A stretch of DNA of 64,000 nt from Sipunculus nudus. Taxonomy: Eukaryota; Annelida; Sipuncula; Golfingiida; Sipunculidae. The stretch spans positions 29,589,729 to 29,653,728 of the forward strand of contig CM049314.1 in NCBI GenBank assembly GCA_026874595.1. Direction: 5' to 3'. Below the pieces are notes generated by a model that made no database searches, was not told the origin of the DNA, and worked only from the letters and a program-made list of their open reading frames with translations. Below, piece after piece: positions 13,290 through 25,900 of the stretch (position 1 is the first letter of the stretch; every line of letters starts with the position of its first letter). The translations under genes and the position numbers were made by a program.

Positions 13290-13505
13290 CTTGAAACTAA
13301 ACGGACATCGCTCTACCAAGCAGAAATCCAAGAACCAAATGGAAGTCTCTTAACTTGATGGAAGATCAATGGTCAAAGGGAATTCTATGATCCGAACAAA
13401 CCAAACAAGAATCACTGGACCAAGCAGAAATCTATGAAACCTCAGGATATCTGCTAAACGAAACGAAAATCCCTGTGCCATTTTGAATGGAACCCATGTG
13501 ACGAC
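13290..13505 (+). repeat. degenerate minisatellite-like repeat (plus copy)
   Basis: Imperfect units of roughly 20 bases built on GACCAAGCAGAAATCTATG repeat from about 13,300 to 13,470, followed by a unique tail (CCCTGTGCCATTTTGAATGG, AACCCATG). The same order of units and tail occurs reversed at 16,355-16,560, which shows that this is a dispersed family and not chance. Confidence 0.55.
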
Positions 13506-16354
13506 ATGTCTCAAACTGGGTCTGGAATTAATCATTCCTTTCGTATGATTTTAAAGACCTTAAGCCAGGTGCCTGATTTAATGTCGTCAGTAGGTTACCA
13601 GGGCATCTGTATGTGTGGTTAATATAAAATCATTAAATAAAGGACACAGTAGTTTTGACCTAGATTGATACGAGAAAATTAAAACCGTCGCGTGACTGTC
13701 AAAGATCTCCAACAATATATCAATGCCTAAATGCAATACTCTGTGAATGCATATTATAGAATATAACTGAGGACGCGAAAACTGCATGGATGTTGTTTGA
13801 TCACAAATTCTTAGTTTTTTCCATGCTAACCACGAGGAGGCATAGTACATTTGTTGGCATATTTTGTGAAACAGGAAGGTTTCATGTGCGGTGATGGTAA
13901 TTTTATTACCCTTCAATCAGTTATGATAAATCAATTAACTAAAATTATATTCATTTCATGCTAAACTCTTCCACCTTAAGGGAAATATTACGTTGTATGG
14001 GACATTTGGAAAATCATCTTCTGCGCACGCCATAATTACCTGTTTATAAGCTATTTACGCGTAAATATAGATAGTCAAAACGTTAAAATTAAGACAATTT
14101 TAAATCTTTAAGGCATGTTTATCTGGAGTGGTCATTTTATTTAGATGCATTTGGAGCTCTTAAACATCTTATGTATATCTTTTATCGATAATTGGTCAAT
14201 TGTGCAATTAATTACAAACGGATCTTTAGATGTCGCTGCATTTGTATGGTGGTCATTTGATTGTGTGTGTGTGGGGGGGGGGGGGGTCACCTCTTCTCCT
14301 TGTATTCACTGACTTAGCATGATGCAGCACTTTGTGACTTTTGTTGTCACGGGTGAGTGGACATCTTTGAGACCGACGCGGGGCGATCATTATTGCCATA
14401 TAAGTGGGATAACTGGGTGCTTTCAGTCGATTTGCGTGCCGGTCTGCATCTGCAATATCACAGTGAATGGTTTTCTAATTTTAATGGCCGTCTGATATGG
14501 ATAGCGTACACTGAATGCATACGTTGAAACCCTTACGCTGTCTAGTTTGTTTCAATTTGTTATCCCACCTGTCTTTTAATGTTAAATCTTCTTCTTGAGT
14601 TAGATAAATTGTGAAAGAAAAGAAATGTGTGTACATATAATTTAGATCGACTGATGTATATAAATGAATACGTAACACATATTTAATAAGTAATAATTTG
14701 GTTATTATAAAATAAATCACCTACTTATGTTCTTAAGCTGTTACCTTTTTTTATTGTCATAATTAATAGTTTAACAACGTCAATTAGGCAATGAAAAATA
14801 GAAAAAAATGAATCTTTGAGAAACTGGTGCTAGTATAGTGTCAAATTATTTAGCATATCGATGGTGACATATCCTTCAGAAAGAGTTGTACAAGATCGAT
14901 GATCTACGTGTACGGTACACGCTTTACGTTTTTTCCGTACACCTGGTACATCTTGCAAATCCTAGAGATCTGTAGGTTTTCTGGATTTCTGATTTGTTTT
15001 ACCACGAAATCTCCATCATAATGAGGCGCAATCAAACTGAGAACCAACACCTGTTTATAAGTTTTTACGTACAGGTGTCATCACCGTTAAAGTGTTTAAG
15101 AGAAAATTAAGAATATCAGAATAAAGAAACCAACACAATATATATTAATGTTACTTAAAATATCCATAACAGATCAGCGAATTGATTTTGTATACAGCAG
15201 ATTTCATTTAACTAAGCTATTGCCACTTGTGGCGATCTCAAGGGCAGCGATTATTAACTCATGGTGACGAGCTGAAATCTATGTCGTAATCAGCCAAGCT
15301 TCGGGACAGCAGTCGTGTGATTATTTATCCATGGTTAACATAAAGCTAAAGCTAACATCTTTATATACTTAGAGTTGCTGAGCAGGTCAGCGCCATCAAC
15401 CATCTAGTTCATTCTATTAAAATGAAATATGTGCATAATATGCATATAAAAAGCAAGGGAACATAAGGTAACGGATTTGAATTAAAATACATATTTGATT
15501 AATGAGTCAGTTTTTGTCAATAATACGATACATGTTGATTACTGCAAAGGTGACATGGCGGTATTTGAAATGGAATGAATTTAAAAGCTTATGATTTAAA
15601 ACAAAAAAACAGTTTTTGCTAAATAGATATTAAAAAGAAAGACCACTACAGGGTATTTATTTAACACAAATGTCACGTGATGCCCGTGTGTGCCCCACAA
15701 ACGCTAATATATTGGTAGTTCATTAGATCGGGGACGTGCATAACCTATGCTCTATTTAGTTATTGTTCGAAGAAGAAATCTAATGCATTATATACAACTC
15801 TGCTTTGCTATTTGCGATAGTAGCAAGAGTTTTAAAATTCAAACAGGCTCTAAGGACCATAGATATTAAGCCTACATCGCACTCCAAAAAGAATATAAGT
15901 GAACATTTGGTCAGTTCTGACATTGGCATCCCAACGATGGAATACTGAAAACATTCACAATAAACTTTCAAACATGATAATAACTCTTCGTAGGGACGCT
16001 GATAAACATCTGCATTATATTTAGAGGTCTCTTTGTGCATTCAAATAGAGGGAACTCTATAAAAAGTATGCCGGATTCATGCCCTGTGCCTCCTAGCGGC
16101 AAGTGTAGCAAACCCTAAGAACGGGTGCGAAAGACACAACCATGCAGCTTTCACGTCTTCAGTAATATTCCCTCAAATGCATTCACATTGTATTGGATCT
16201 GAGCAATTCCTTCTATAGTTGGAGATCCGTCACAGTCACATTAACAGTTTTCTCGTTTAAATCTACCTCACAGAGAATGTGTCTTCCATGTTAATAACGT
16301 TATAATAATTACATAAAACAGATACACTAAGTAACCTTCTGACAATCAGGCACC
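13506..16354. other. intergenic, no gene seen
   Basis: No supported gene. Contains a GT run followed by 14 G at about 14,261-14,287. Several ORFs of 60-109 codons on the minus strand lack family features or splice context. Nothing else recognised. Confidence 0.5.
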
Positions 16355-16560
16355 TTGCTTAATTTTTGTAAATAGACTGCAAAGGGACTGATATATTTTG
16401 TGGGTTCTATTCGAAATAGCACAGAGATTTCGGTTTTGTGAACTAATAATTTGGATCATTGACCTCCGTTTCGTCCAGAGATTTTGTTTGGATGATATTA
16501 AAGTTGGCTGATAATCTTCCGTTTGATTCATTGAATTCTGTTTGGTTCTGGTACTTCAGT
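16355..16560 (-). repeat. degenerate minisatellite-like repeat (minus copy)
   Basis: Read on the minus strand it shows the same succession of units (GAACCAAACAGAATTCAATG, GGACGAAACGGAGGTC) and the same tail (TCTCTGTGCTATTTCGAATAG, shortened here to its core) as the plus-strand copy 3 kb to the left. The two form an inverted pair. Confidence 0.55.
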
Positions 16561-16589
16561 TTGGTACAGCAATGTTTAGTGGACATCTG

Positions 16590-17190
16590 TTACGACACAT
16601 AATGTTATAGGTGGTCTATATTGTAATAACGGCCTATATTTAAATGAAAACGACCCATATTGTCATAAAAACGGCAAGTTGGGAAAACGGCCCATATTGT
16701 AATAACACATGTTTAAGCTCACGAATGAATTCCAAATCTAACAGGCGATATGACGTTTGAGAATATCTTCTAAAATGACAGCCATTTTAGCTACTCATTA
16801 GTGTAACAGACGCAGTCATAATGGAAAATCCAGTGTTTGTTTTTATTTTATTTGAATGTTCACGTAAACATTCGCGTCACAGGAACTCAACATTTATGTT
16901 GTCTACGAAAATTTCACAAGATTTAATCATAATCTTCTAAACTTAATCTTAACACCATGCTGATAACAGCAAAGGTGAGGTGCATTTATTACAATGTTAC
17001 TCAATTATTATTAGAGTATTGGCCATTATTATAATTTTGGCCGTTTTTACAACAAAATTGGCCATGTTAGTCAATATTACAATATGGTGCTGTTATTACA
17101 ATATGGGTCATAACAACGACCCATAATGTATTAACCGTCCCATTTTGTAATAACGGCCAATATTGTAATAAAAATGACCCATACTGTTAA
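16590..17190. mobile_element. foldback-type repeat built of GGCCGTTATTACAATATGG units
   Basis: The left arm (16,600-16,707) repeats AACGGCCCATATTGTAATAAC; the right arm (16,985-17,190) carries the same words first inverted, then direct. At 17,093-17,133 two 17-base arms (TTATTACAATATGGGTC and GACCCATAATGTATTAA) pair at 15 positions around a short loop. The intervening 280 bp are unrelated AT-rich DNA. A truncated relative lies at 19,630-19,910. It resembles a foldback or MITE family; no open reading frame. Confidence 0.5.
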
Positions 17191-17914
17191 TTTCAAAGTG
17201 CCAAACTTGATGAAACCTGATAATATTGTTCTTTTTGAGTCTAAGAACATTAGCGCATCTGCCTATGACGTATTCTCCGAGCTACTGTACAAAGACAAAT
17301 AGATGATTCTTAAGATTCTTCCTAATAAAACGGATGGATTGCCCTTGAATTTGTTGTGCATTATTATCTTAAAAAACGTAAACTGCTCAATTTTTCCTAA
17401 TCCTTATACGATTCTACTTTTATTTTTGAAAGAAAAAAAAGCAACATTATAACAGTTTTCCTAAATTTAATTTATAAAGCCTCCTTCCGTAGGGAGGGGG
17501 ACGCTTCTAGTGGTTAATGAGTTTATTTCTTATCAGTATTTGAGGTTAAATATTTTGTTGGATTTTCTTAAATCGGCGATACACTAACTGATTTTATCGG
17601 CCGATCCATAGGATCAGAGTGCACATTCTGTGATGGTTTATCTGCCGTACTTTCCACCATTGTAAATTCATTTCCTTTGGACCGGATCACTTGCAAGGGG
17701 CGTAAATACAGGCCGGGTGGGGGTATATATTCTCCAATTTTTAACCAGACTCTTGGTCAATGTGAACATGTACTGATCATTAGAATTATACACTTTGGTC
17801 GAATTTCTTAGTTAACTATGATTTTTATATATCTGAAATTGTTTTAAAATTTATATTCTTGAAAAATGATATTTCACTCTTTTAAACCTTATACTTAATT
17901 TAATATAATTGAAA

Positions 17915-17969
<55 letters not shown>

Positions 17970-19629
17970 ATGTTTACAGGTAAACACAATACCATTCATG
18001 GGGCCGCATTCCTATCACTTTTTATCCATGGAGCCACTGGGAGGGATTATTTAACCATGTTTTACTTAAATCCATTTTTTTATATATTTGACCTGATATA
18101 TTATAGGATATTAATTGATCATCCCGCTTCTGCGGCATATCATAATCAAAAATTAAACCTAATTACACAAATTACACAAAGTATCTGCTGCTATTAACAT
18201 TTAGTTTAAGTAGCAATGAAATGAGAAAGAATTAATTCTAGGCTGTTTTACACAGGATAGAAGAATACATATCATTTCCTTCAATTCCTCGAAACTTGAA
18301 ATCCTAAAAATCACAAAAACGTGCACGTAGAATATCATTTTAAATTTTGGGTATGATGATTACTTATTGCCCAAAACCTGTGTGTCATTGGAAGCATTGC
18401 GCCTTGTGAAATGGCCCTCGGGTATCTGATATCCTGATGCTGGATGTAGGGTTTTACCAAATAAAGCAAGATGACTGAAGATGTGCGGAGATAATCTAGT
18501 AAAATTGATGACGGGCGATTCATTATCTTCTCTCAGTTTGCATACATGTGAATTGTATGCCACTAGTTCCTCTGTTTTCTCAAGGCTTAACCCGCAAATC
18601 AAGATTCTGCCATAGCATATTTCTGCCGACAAGTCACAAAGCGAACAGGTATATCCTTTGGTTATCCTGCTGTAGCAAGCTCAGTAGCAGGTCGGAATTC
18701 TTGAACGGGAATCGAGAATCGGGAACATGCGCGTTCGTAAAGGTGACACCGAAAATTGGCAAACTAAATCAAAACCGATTTTGAGAAAATCTGCGGTAAA
18801 AACCGCCGACAATGTCGCGTAATATAATCGGGTAGTGAGCACCCGGCATTAGGTCCCCCGAGTACAGAACCACCGATTATTTTTTCTTTCTTCCTTCTGC
18901 CGTTGTGTTAGCTAAAATATGACAGTTTCTAAAACTGACCTGCAATATTAGTCAGGAGAGACTGATTTGCACCTGATATTTATTGTTGACCTTGACCTTA
19001 TTTCTAGGCCCTTACACTATATCCAACCACCCGTTATCGCTCGATTATGTCCCAGTTTGAGCAAGCTGTCCAATACGGCCGATTATCCAAATCTTACTTT
19101 GGGTCAGAGTAATATTGTCAGGTACTTTATCTGCAAACGGTGTTTATTTTGGACCATAACCTAATTTTTAGCCATCCATATTCATAGAGCTATCCTTATT
19201 AATAGGTGCTGGAACAGCTTTTTGATTGGGGTAGGGTTGCGAAATATATAACATGGTTGGAAGATGTTTTTTGCACACACACACACACATACTAGTATAT
19301 ATTAGCTTTAATGGATTCAGGTACTTATTAAAATCCTAGAAATGTATCAGGAGAATTAAGGTGATTAAACAAACCAAAATTACATTTAATACATGTGTTT
19401 GTTGGGTTTTATTCAGACGCCAAAAAACTACAACCATATATATATATATTAATTTTAAAAATTATCCTTTTTTTTCCTGTTAAATACTTTATCATCCCAT
19501 CAAAACACTGATTCAACAAAAGGATAAACATGACTCATAGCCATATTTCGCTCATTTCAGCTTGGTCATTCGGCATTTAGGTTCATTTAAACAGATAGTG
19601 ATTATGTAAATCCAGTGGTTTCTCATAAC
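17191..19629. other. intergenic, mostly unannotated
   Basis: Contains an (AT)n run at 17918-17967 and a CA run near 19,276. At 17,694 a GGGGCGTAAATACAGGCC segment followed by GTGGGGGTATATATTC resembles the reversed segment at about 49,080-49,131 (hAT-like end). Opposite-strand ORFs of 78 and 90 codons at 18,360-18,784 overlap one another and show no family features. Confidence 0.45.
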
Positions 19630-19910
19630 GGTATGTTCCCTTACACATTCATGTCACGTGAAGTCAATATTTGAATTATCTAAGTTAATATGCATGAAAT
19701 TTGCATTACTGGCCGTGTTACCCACCTGCAATTTTGTTACAACATGGGCCGTTTTACCTACTTACAATTTCATTTCAATACGGGCAGGGAACGGTTATTA
19801 CAATATTTATTATATGGGCTTTTATTACATTACGGGTCGTTTTTATTACATTATAGGCCGTTATTACAATATGGACCGCTTATTACTTTATGGGTCGTAA
19901 CAACATCCAT
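19630..19910. mobile_element. truncated copy of the foldback repeat family
   Basis: Holds GGCCGTTATTACAATATGG, GGGTCGTTTTTATTACATTA and TATGGGTCGTAACAAC, which match the arm and loop of the element at 16,590-17,190. The preceding 100 bp also resemble the interior near 16,858-16,985. It stops where the loop of the other copy begins. It lies 25 bp past the stop codon of transporter copy B, so that gene's 3'UTR is probably made of it. Confidence 0.5.
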
Positions 19911-19934
19911 TGGATCCATTGAAGGTCCTTTGTT

Positions 19935-22900
19935 TCATGGTTTGCTGATTGGTTTATTTATATCACAGGAGAAAGCCAGGGCACCAGCTATAAAAAGAAC
20001 GAAGAAACATAAATGTAAGTTTTTGTTATAAAAAAGTCATATGATCAAGATACAACATGACAATAACAGAACTGATTTGTTAAACTGGTGAAAACGCATC
20101 AGTATAAGATATTTTTTTAAATAAAATTTTATCAAATTTAAATATTTTAGTTCCTTGAAAGAATACGGGATCGGCTACAGTTTTAACTTTTTTTTTGCCT
20201 TTTTTACTGATAAACCAGATCGTTAAAGAGTTACACTGAGTACAATATGTGAGGTAATTTTATTCATCGGGAAAGGCTTTTGAACATTACGTGTTTTATA
20301 TAATAATTAGAGAAAAATTCGAGCACGACAAAGGAATTCATCCGAAATAAATACATGTAATAATAAATCAAGTATTGGTATATAATGTAAGGGTATTACT
20401 TTGCTCTATTTAGTGTATAACGAGTCTTGATAATAAACACGGAAGAATATCTAACAGTAACGATGAAGAAATAGCAAAGGGGAGTACGTCTTGAAGGGGT
20501 TTTTTAACCGTTTTAATGAAGTTTAGATACACAGTAAAGAAAAGTGGTGTAAAGTGTATTACCTATTAGAGAACATCCTGACACGATTGTGTATAAACCT
20601 ACCCAGCCGGTTACAGGGAGTATTGTAACAGCTAGTAGGGCCCCAAATACATTTGCCCCGGCCTGCAAGAATTATTTGTATGAAAAATGTGTTTTTATTA
20701 ACATATACCTTTATATATGCGTATTTATATTTTTATACATTTTTAATAACGCTATGATTTGACTCTCCTATATAGAATAGGTATCATTTAAGGTAAGTAT
20801 GACAATAATTTGTGTACTGGCCAGAATGTTGAAAAATGAATTCGCATTCATGCAAGTAATCATTTGTGTCTAGACATGACCAGACTGCAAGAATGTACAG
20901 ATTCAAAAGACCTTTAGCCAACAATGGATGGTTATTTAATTAAAAACAAGACAATCAGCAGCGTCCATGTGCCTATATAATTGAAATTTTATCTTATAAT
21001 TATTTGCGATGTTTTCATTGTGTCGATCTTGTTGTTCAACCGTACAGTTAAAACTAAGACATGAATTAATGTGACTTGAAAAATCAGAAATGTTGCATGT
21101 GCATATTCACCTGAGATGTATAGATAAGACCTATTTTGGTTGCAAGATCTGTGTTCCCAAAAGCGTCTGATATAACCGTCGACATCAGGGAAAATATTCC
21201 AGGATAAACGAGGTATATCAGACAGACCCAAATGAAAGTCATAGGTTTCTGTCCTTTTGGTGATAACGGGCACGTCAGAAACGTCATAAAAAGAATGATG
21301 GTACACACACAGAAACCAAGCTTAACGGCCTGAAAGAAAAATCGGACTTAAGAAAGACCTCATTTGGAGCATGTTCCCTAAAAGAATAAATTATAAAACT
21401 CTTCCATATCATTACAAAACCAGCTATATACCAGCTAAGGAAAAAAGGAGGTTCAGAGGGATAACCCATAAAAGCATGTGCAAAATGTAACAAATTTCTC
21501 ATAATCTCGAAAATTCATTTGAAAGTTTGTTAAATATCTCAAAGACTAGGACCCGGACTCAAAGGACATGAACGGACTCAAATGAAGCTTATCAATGCAT
21601 CGAGCTCTCTTCTAATTTCAAAAATGGGTCTTCTTGGTGTCCATTGGTATTATCAGCAATGTTTCACGGACAAAGCTCGTAACTTTTTAAAAGAGTACAA
21701 GTATTTGCAACTTCATTTAATTAATCATTTTTTAAAGGAAGCATATGAAAAGAATGTACCCGGAAGGAAAACCGATCTGCTAAGACTCCCCAAATAATTC
21801 GTCCAACTGAGTTGAAAGCACAGGCGAAAGATCCAGTTATTCCGAGAAAAATGTCATCTTGGATGTACGACTCCGCGTAAACCTGTAACAACAAATATAT
21901 TAATAACAGTATGAGAGTTGCTCTCTAGCATTCAAAAGTAAAAAAGTGCAGATGTTTTAAGCAAGCGGAAAAGAATATCAACAGAAAAAGGCAAATTTCA
22001 TATTTTTTTATGAATTGATACTTCTATCAATATTCTATACAGGGATCGCTGTATTTATATCTGTACCATCGAATATAGAAATTAACGTTACTGCCATTTG
22101 TTAAATACCTTTCTTTGTTTGAAATATTTAGGTCGAAGTCTCATTTTAATGCGGTTGTCGTTCTATTTTATTCAGGAGATACCACAGACAGGTGGCCAAT
22201 GACTATTAATGATGGCAATAAGAACACTAGATCCACTAACAGTAATATTTTTTTTCTGTATTGTCGGGATACAATTTGTTAAGGACATGCCTTATATAGA
22301 GAAACAGCGACGAAGGCGGGCTGTCCGTTCAGGAAGAATATGAACCAGAGCACGTAAAACAGCCGAGATCCCATCATTTCACGAGTTGAGATATTATGAT
22401 GTATCCTGTGAATAAAGAATATCACAGGCGATTTTCAGGGGCCTTCATCATGACATCAGTGACCAGTTGCACGACAGAAATACAATTTGTTCACGCCTTG
22501 GCAGATTAGAAACCTATCAGGACTTCAAGAATATTTATAAAATTCACCATATTCAATAAACAATTCAGAGTTAATCGAAATAAAAAAAAAATAATCCTGA
22601 TTTCCCCAAATATAAGTATACTCTGTTCCAGTATCTGCCGTCAGCCCTTTCCTTCCCGAAAAAAAAACTTAAAATGCTCATTAACAATCTCTGTCCTCTA
22701 GGGAAAAATAGAGTCAATTTGAATATTGAGAAAACAGATAAAAAGTGGTGCGAATTGATGTATATTATGATCCTAAATGGTGACGTCAAAACGTCATTTG
22801 TGCGTATCACATCCAAGTAACATCTATTACGTCACACACAGCTATCACGTATCACACGGATATACACGTATGACGTTATTTTTAAGCAAGTCTTAAAAAA

Positions 22901-25900
22901 GTCCGCCCATCGGCAATGAAATGTGAAATAAAAAAGATGCATTGAAACAGACTATATATGATATATTGATCCTACCTGTTATCGGCATCTTCTTTTCTTT
23001 CCACATCTGTCTTGGCCAAAATGTCGGACTGGTTTTGATCTTTTAATTGTAATGGTATTTCTTTATCTATCAGTGGCTGGCCTTCCCCAATCTTGAAAAA
23101 TACATCAATATAATTTTACAGGGCACGGATTGGCTCTTATCGGATTCTTATCTGCTGTTGGTTACGTTTTGCAAATGTAATGTCGCTAAAAGTTAAAAAT
23201 AAGGGACCATTTTAATATTTGATAAATTTCTTGTTCGAGAAGAACCAAGCTTTATGTGTCTTTTGTCTAATTGTAAATACACCTACAGTTTTTTAAACTT
23301 ACACAATATCAAAATAGTTACCTCGTTATCCGGGACACTAAGCATTGGTGATGCTAAAATCTGAAGCAAGAAGAAAATTCCACCGAGGATGAGAAAAACG
23401 TAAGGAACACGATCAAGTAACTCGTCTTGAGAGAAATATCTGCAAAATCGATCATTATAATAAATTATTTTAATATTGTGCCAGTTAAAAAAAGCAAACC
23501 CAATAAAAGATAATGAGATAATCCGTATGAACTATTTCATTAACATTGTGTTTGTCATTGAAAGGTTAAACCAAATGGATGGTTGTTAAATACCCAGCAC
23601 ATCGATTGAGGAAAGGGATATTATGGACGCGTTTTTTGTTGTTGTAAATCTCTAAGCAGCTGTGATCATTTGACATGGAAATGTAACTTAGGAACATTTA
23701 AAAATCATGCAACATCCGACCATTAATGAGAATTTTTTTTTTTTTTTTCAACAGGAAAGATTTTTTTTCATATAATTTTGTCTTCTAAGGTGAAACTAGG
23801 CAAATCATTTTCGAGTTTTGATTTTGGGTATTAAACCTTTACGAACACATGTAAAGTTCAGCACCTTCTACAAAAGAGTGGCTGATGTAGACGTCTCAAC
23901 TGATATGAAGTCCCATAAGTGGAATGCTCTATCGCGCATGTATATACCATAGCGTTCTTTTCGTACGTAAAGTGTATTTGAAATCATTTTATATGAAGAA
24001 ATTGACTTCAACGCCATGACCGTTTTTGTTGAAGCAGACTTACTTTGAAACAGTCATATTTGATGGATAATCCGGTACCAGATTCCAAGGATTAATAAAA
24101 AAGGTTTCAATCTAAATGAAAATGAACGTGCCTGCTCCAAATCCAGCTAAGACCGCTAGTCCGCTCACCATACCTTTCCTCTCAGGCATCCACTGGAATT
24201 AGATGGTTATATATATATTTGAACTGTTTGGTCCTATCCTGAGTAACAGTTATCTGGGGTAAATGTGGATAGTTACCGGTTTCTGTGGCTCAAGGGTAAA
24301 GCGTAAGACTAAATGCCAGGAGATCGTGAGTTCGAATCTCAGCCGAGGCGGTGAGATTTTCACGGTCAGACCCCGCCGATGGTGAGCACTCTGCAGGCTT
24401 CACAGACGTGTTTCACTCACAGTGAGTGCGCCTTTCGGGGGTTCATCGGTGGTATGACCAAGCAAAGGGGACGATTACGCACCCAGAGCCGAAGGTGCAG
24501 TATTAACCTTGGTCTGGTTGAGGCCATGATACAAAATGAGAGAAAGCGTGTGAAACTGCCCTTTTCACTTAGCAAGGAATATTGCTAATGAACATATACG
24601 TAGTTAAGTTAACATTTAAAAAGTGGAGCTGGTTACCTCAACTAAGAAAAATATGTCATAAATTAAATTTGGATTGTTCTTGTGTAATTTAAGATCGCAT
24701 AAGGTGTTCGATAGGTACGCTAACGATAACATATATTTTATAATATAATCGCTAGCATTACTTAGGAAGTACTCCTAAGGTTAGGTTGCGGCCAAATCCC
24801 CTGAATACGCCTGATTTGAATCTGGCATGCTACTTTAAATACAGTACGAGTTGCTAAGTTATGTCATCGAAATTAGAAGTTGGAGTGATTAGACATCTAT
24901 ATGTCGAACTTTATTTAGTATTAATATATTTTCATAATATTACTGATATTGATAAATAAAAGCAGAACCATTTTAACAAGTGGGTTCGAGTTAAATTCTT
25001 GGCGGGCGGCTTAAATGCCAGGATTGGGATATGAGTAATATGTAATAATAATAATAATAGGAAATTACGGGTGTTCAAACATTATACCAATTGACACGAA
25101 ATTTTAACCTGTAAGTGCAATAGTAATTTGACCGAAAGTAATAAAATAATAGTTACTACTTTTCTATTACAAACCTTGACTAGAACATATGAAGGATGGA
25201 GTGTTTGTTTGATAAAATTGAAATAAAGAAATGGGGTCAAGTTGTAGTGTGATTAGTTCATGATTTATAGTGTGGTTAGTGTGAAGTTGGCTTGGTCACA
25301 AGAAAACATTGAAAAATTGAAGTTTTTTTAACATTATTGGCAAATTGTTTGAAAGATTTGATATAATTTATAATAGCATTCTTTAATTTACAGGTAACAT
25401 CCAAAATCTATGAATACTTTTTCATAACTCTTTGCTTTTCTACGTCCTTTTGATGATGGGGCCTCTCATTCATGTTTTTTTTTTCGTGTATCGCGAATCT
25501 TAATCGAGCTAACAAAAGGCAACCAAAGTATTTACCCCAAAGAAGAGAAGATAAATCTTAAAGATTACGTGTTTTGCTATTCCATGTCTTACCTTAATGA
25601 CGCAAGCAAGAGGGATCGTGTATGAGAAGCCCACGCCACATCCATACATAACACCATACGTCAAGATAAGAGCCCAGAATGACAACTTGATGGTAAAATA
25701 TGAAACAATCACACTCGAGCTACAACACAAATTAAAGGTATAAAAATATGGAATAACCTTCACATTTGAGTATTATTCTTTACTATAGCTGTACCCATAA
25801 TTGAGATAATTATTATTGTGTACGCGGTGAGGTTTCGAAAAATTGGGAGAAATATACCTGCCAGGATTTAATAAGTGCAAAGGAATGCGACACGAAAGTA

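Noticed and set aside
13290-13505. CRISPR array
   Set aside because: Units are degenerate, without regular unique spacers, and the genome is eukaryotic.
18360-18784. overlapping 78- and 90-codon ORFs on opposite strands
   Set aside because: Neither shows a known domain, and overlap on opposite strands suggests chance.
24290-24360. tRNA gene
   Set aside because: A and B boxes are present but acceptor and anticodon arms do not pair convincingly, and a non-tRNA body follows directly; it is better read as a SINE head.
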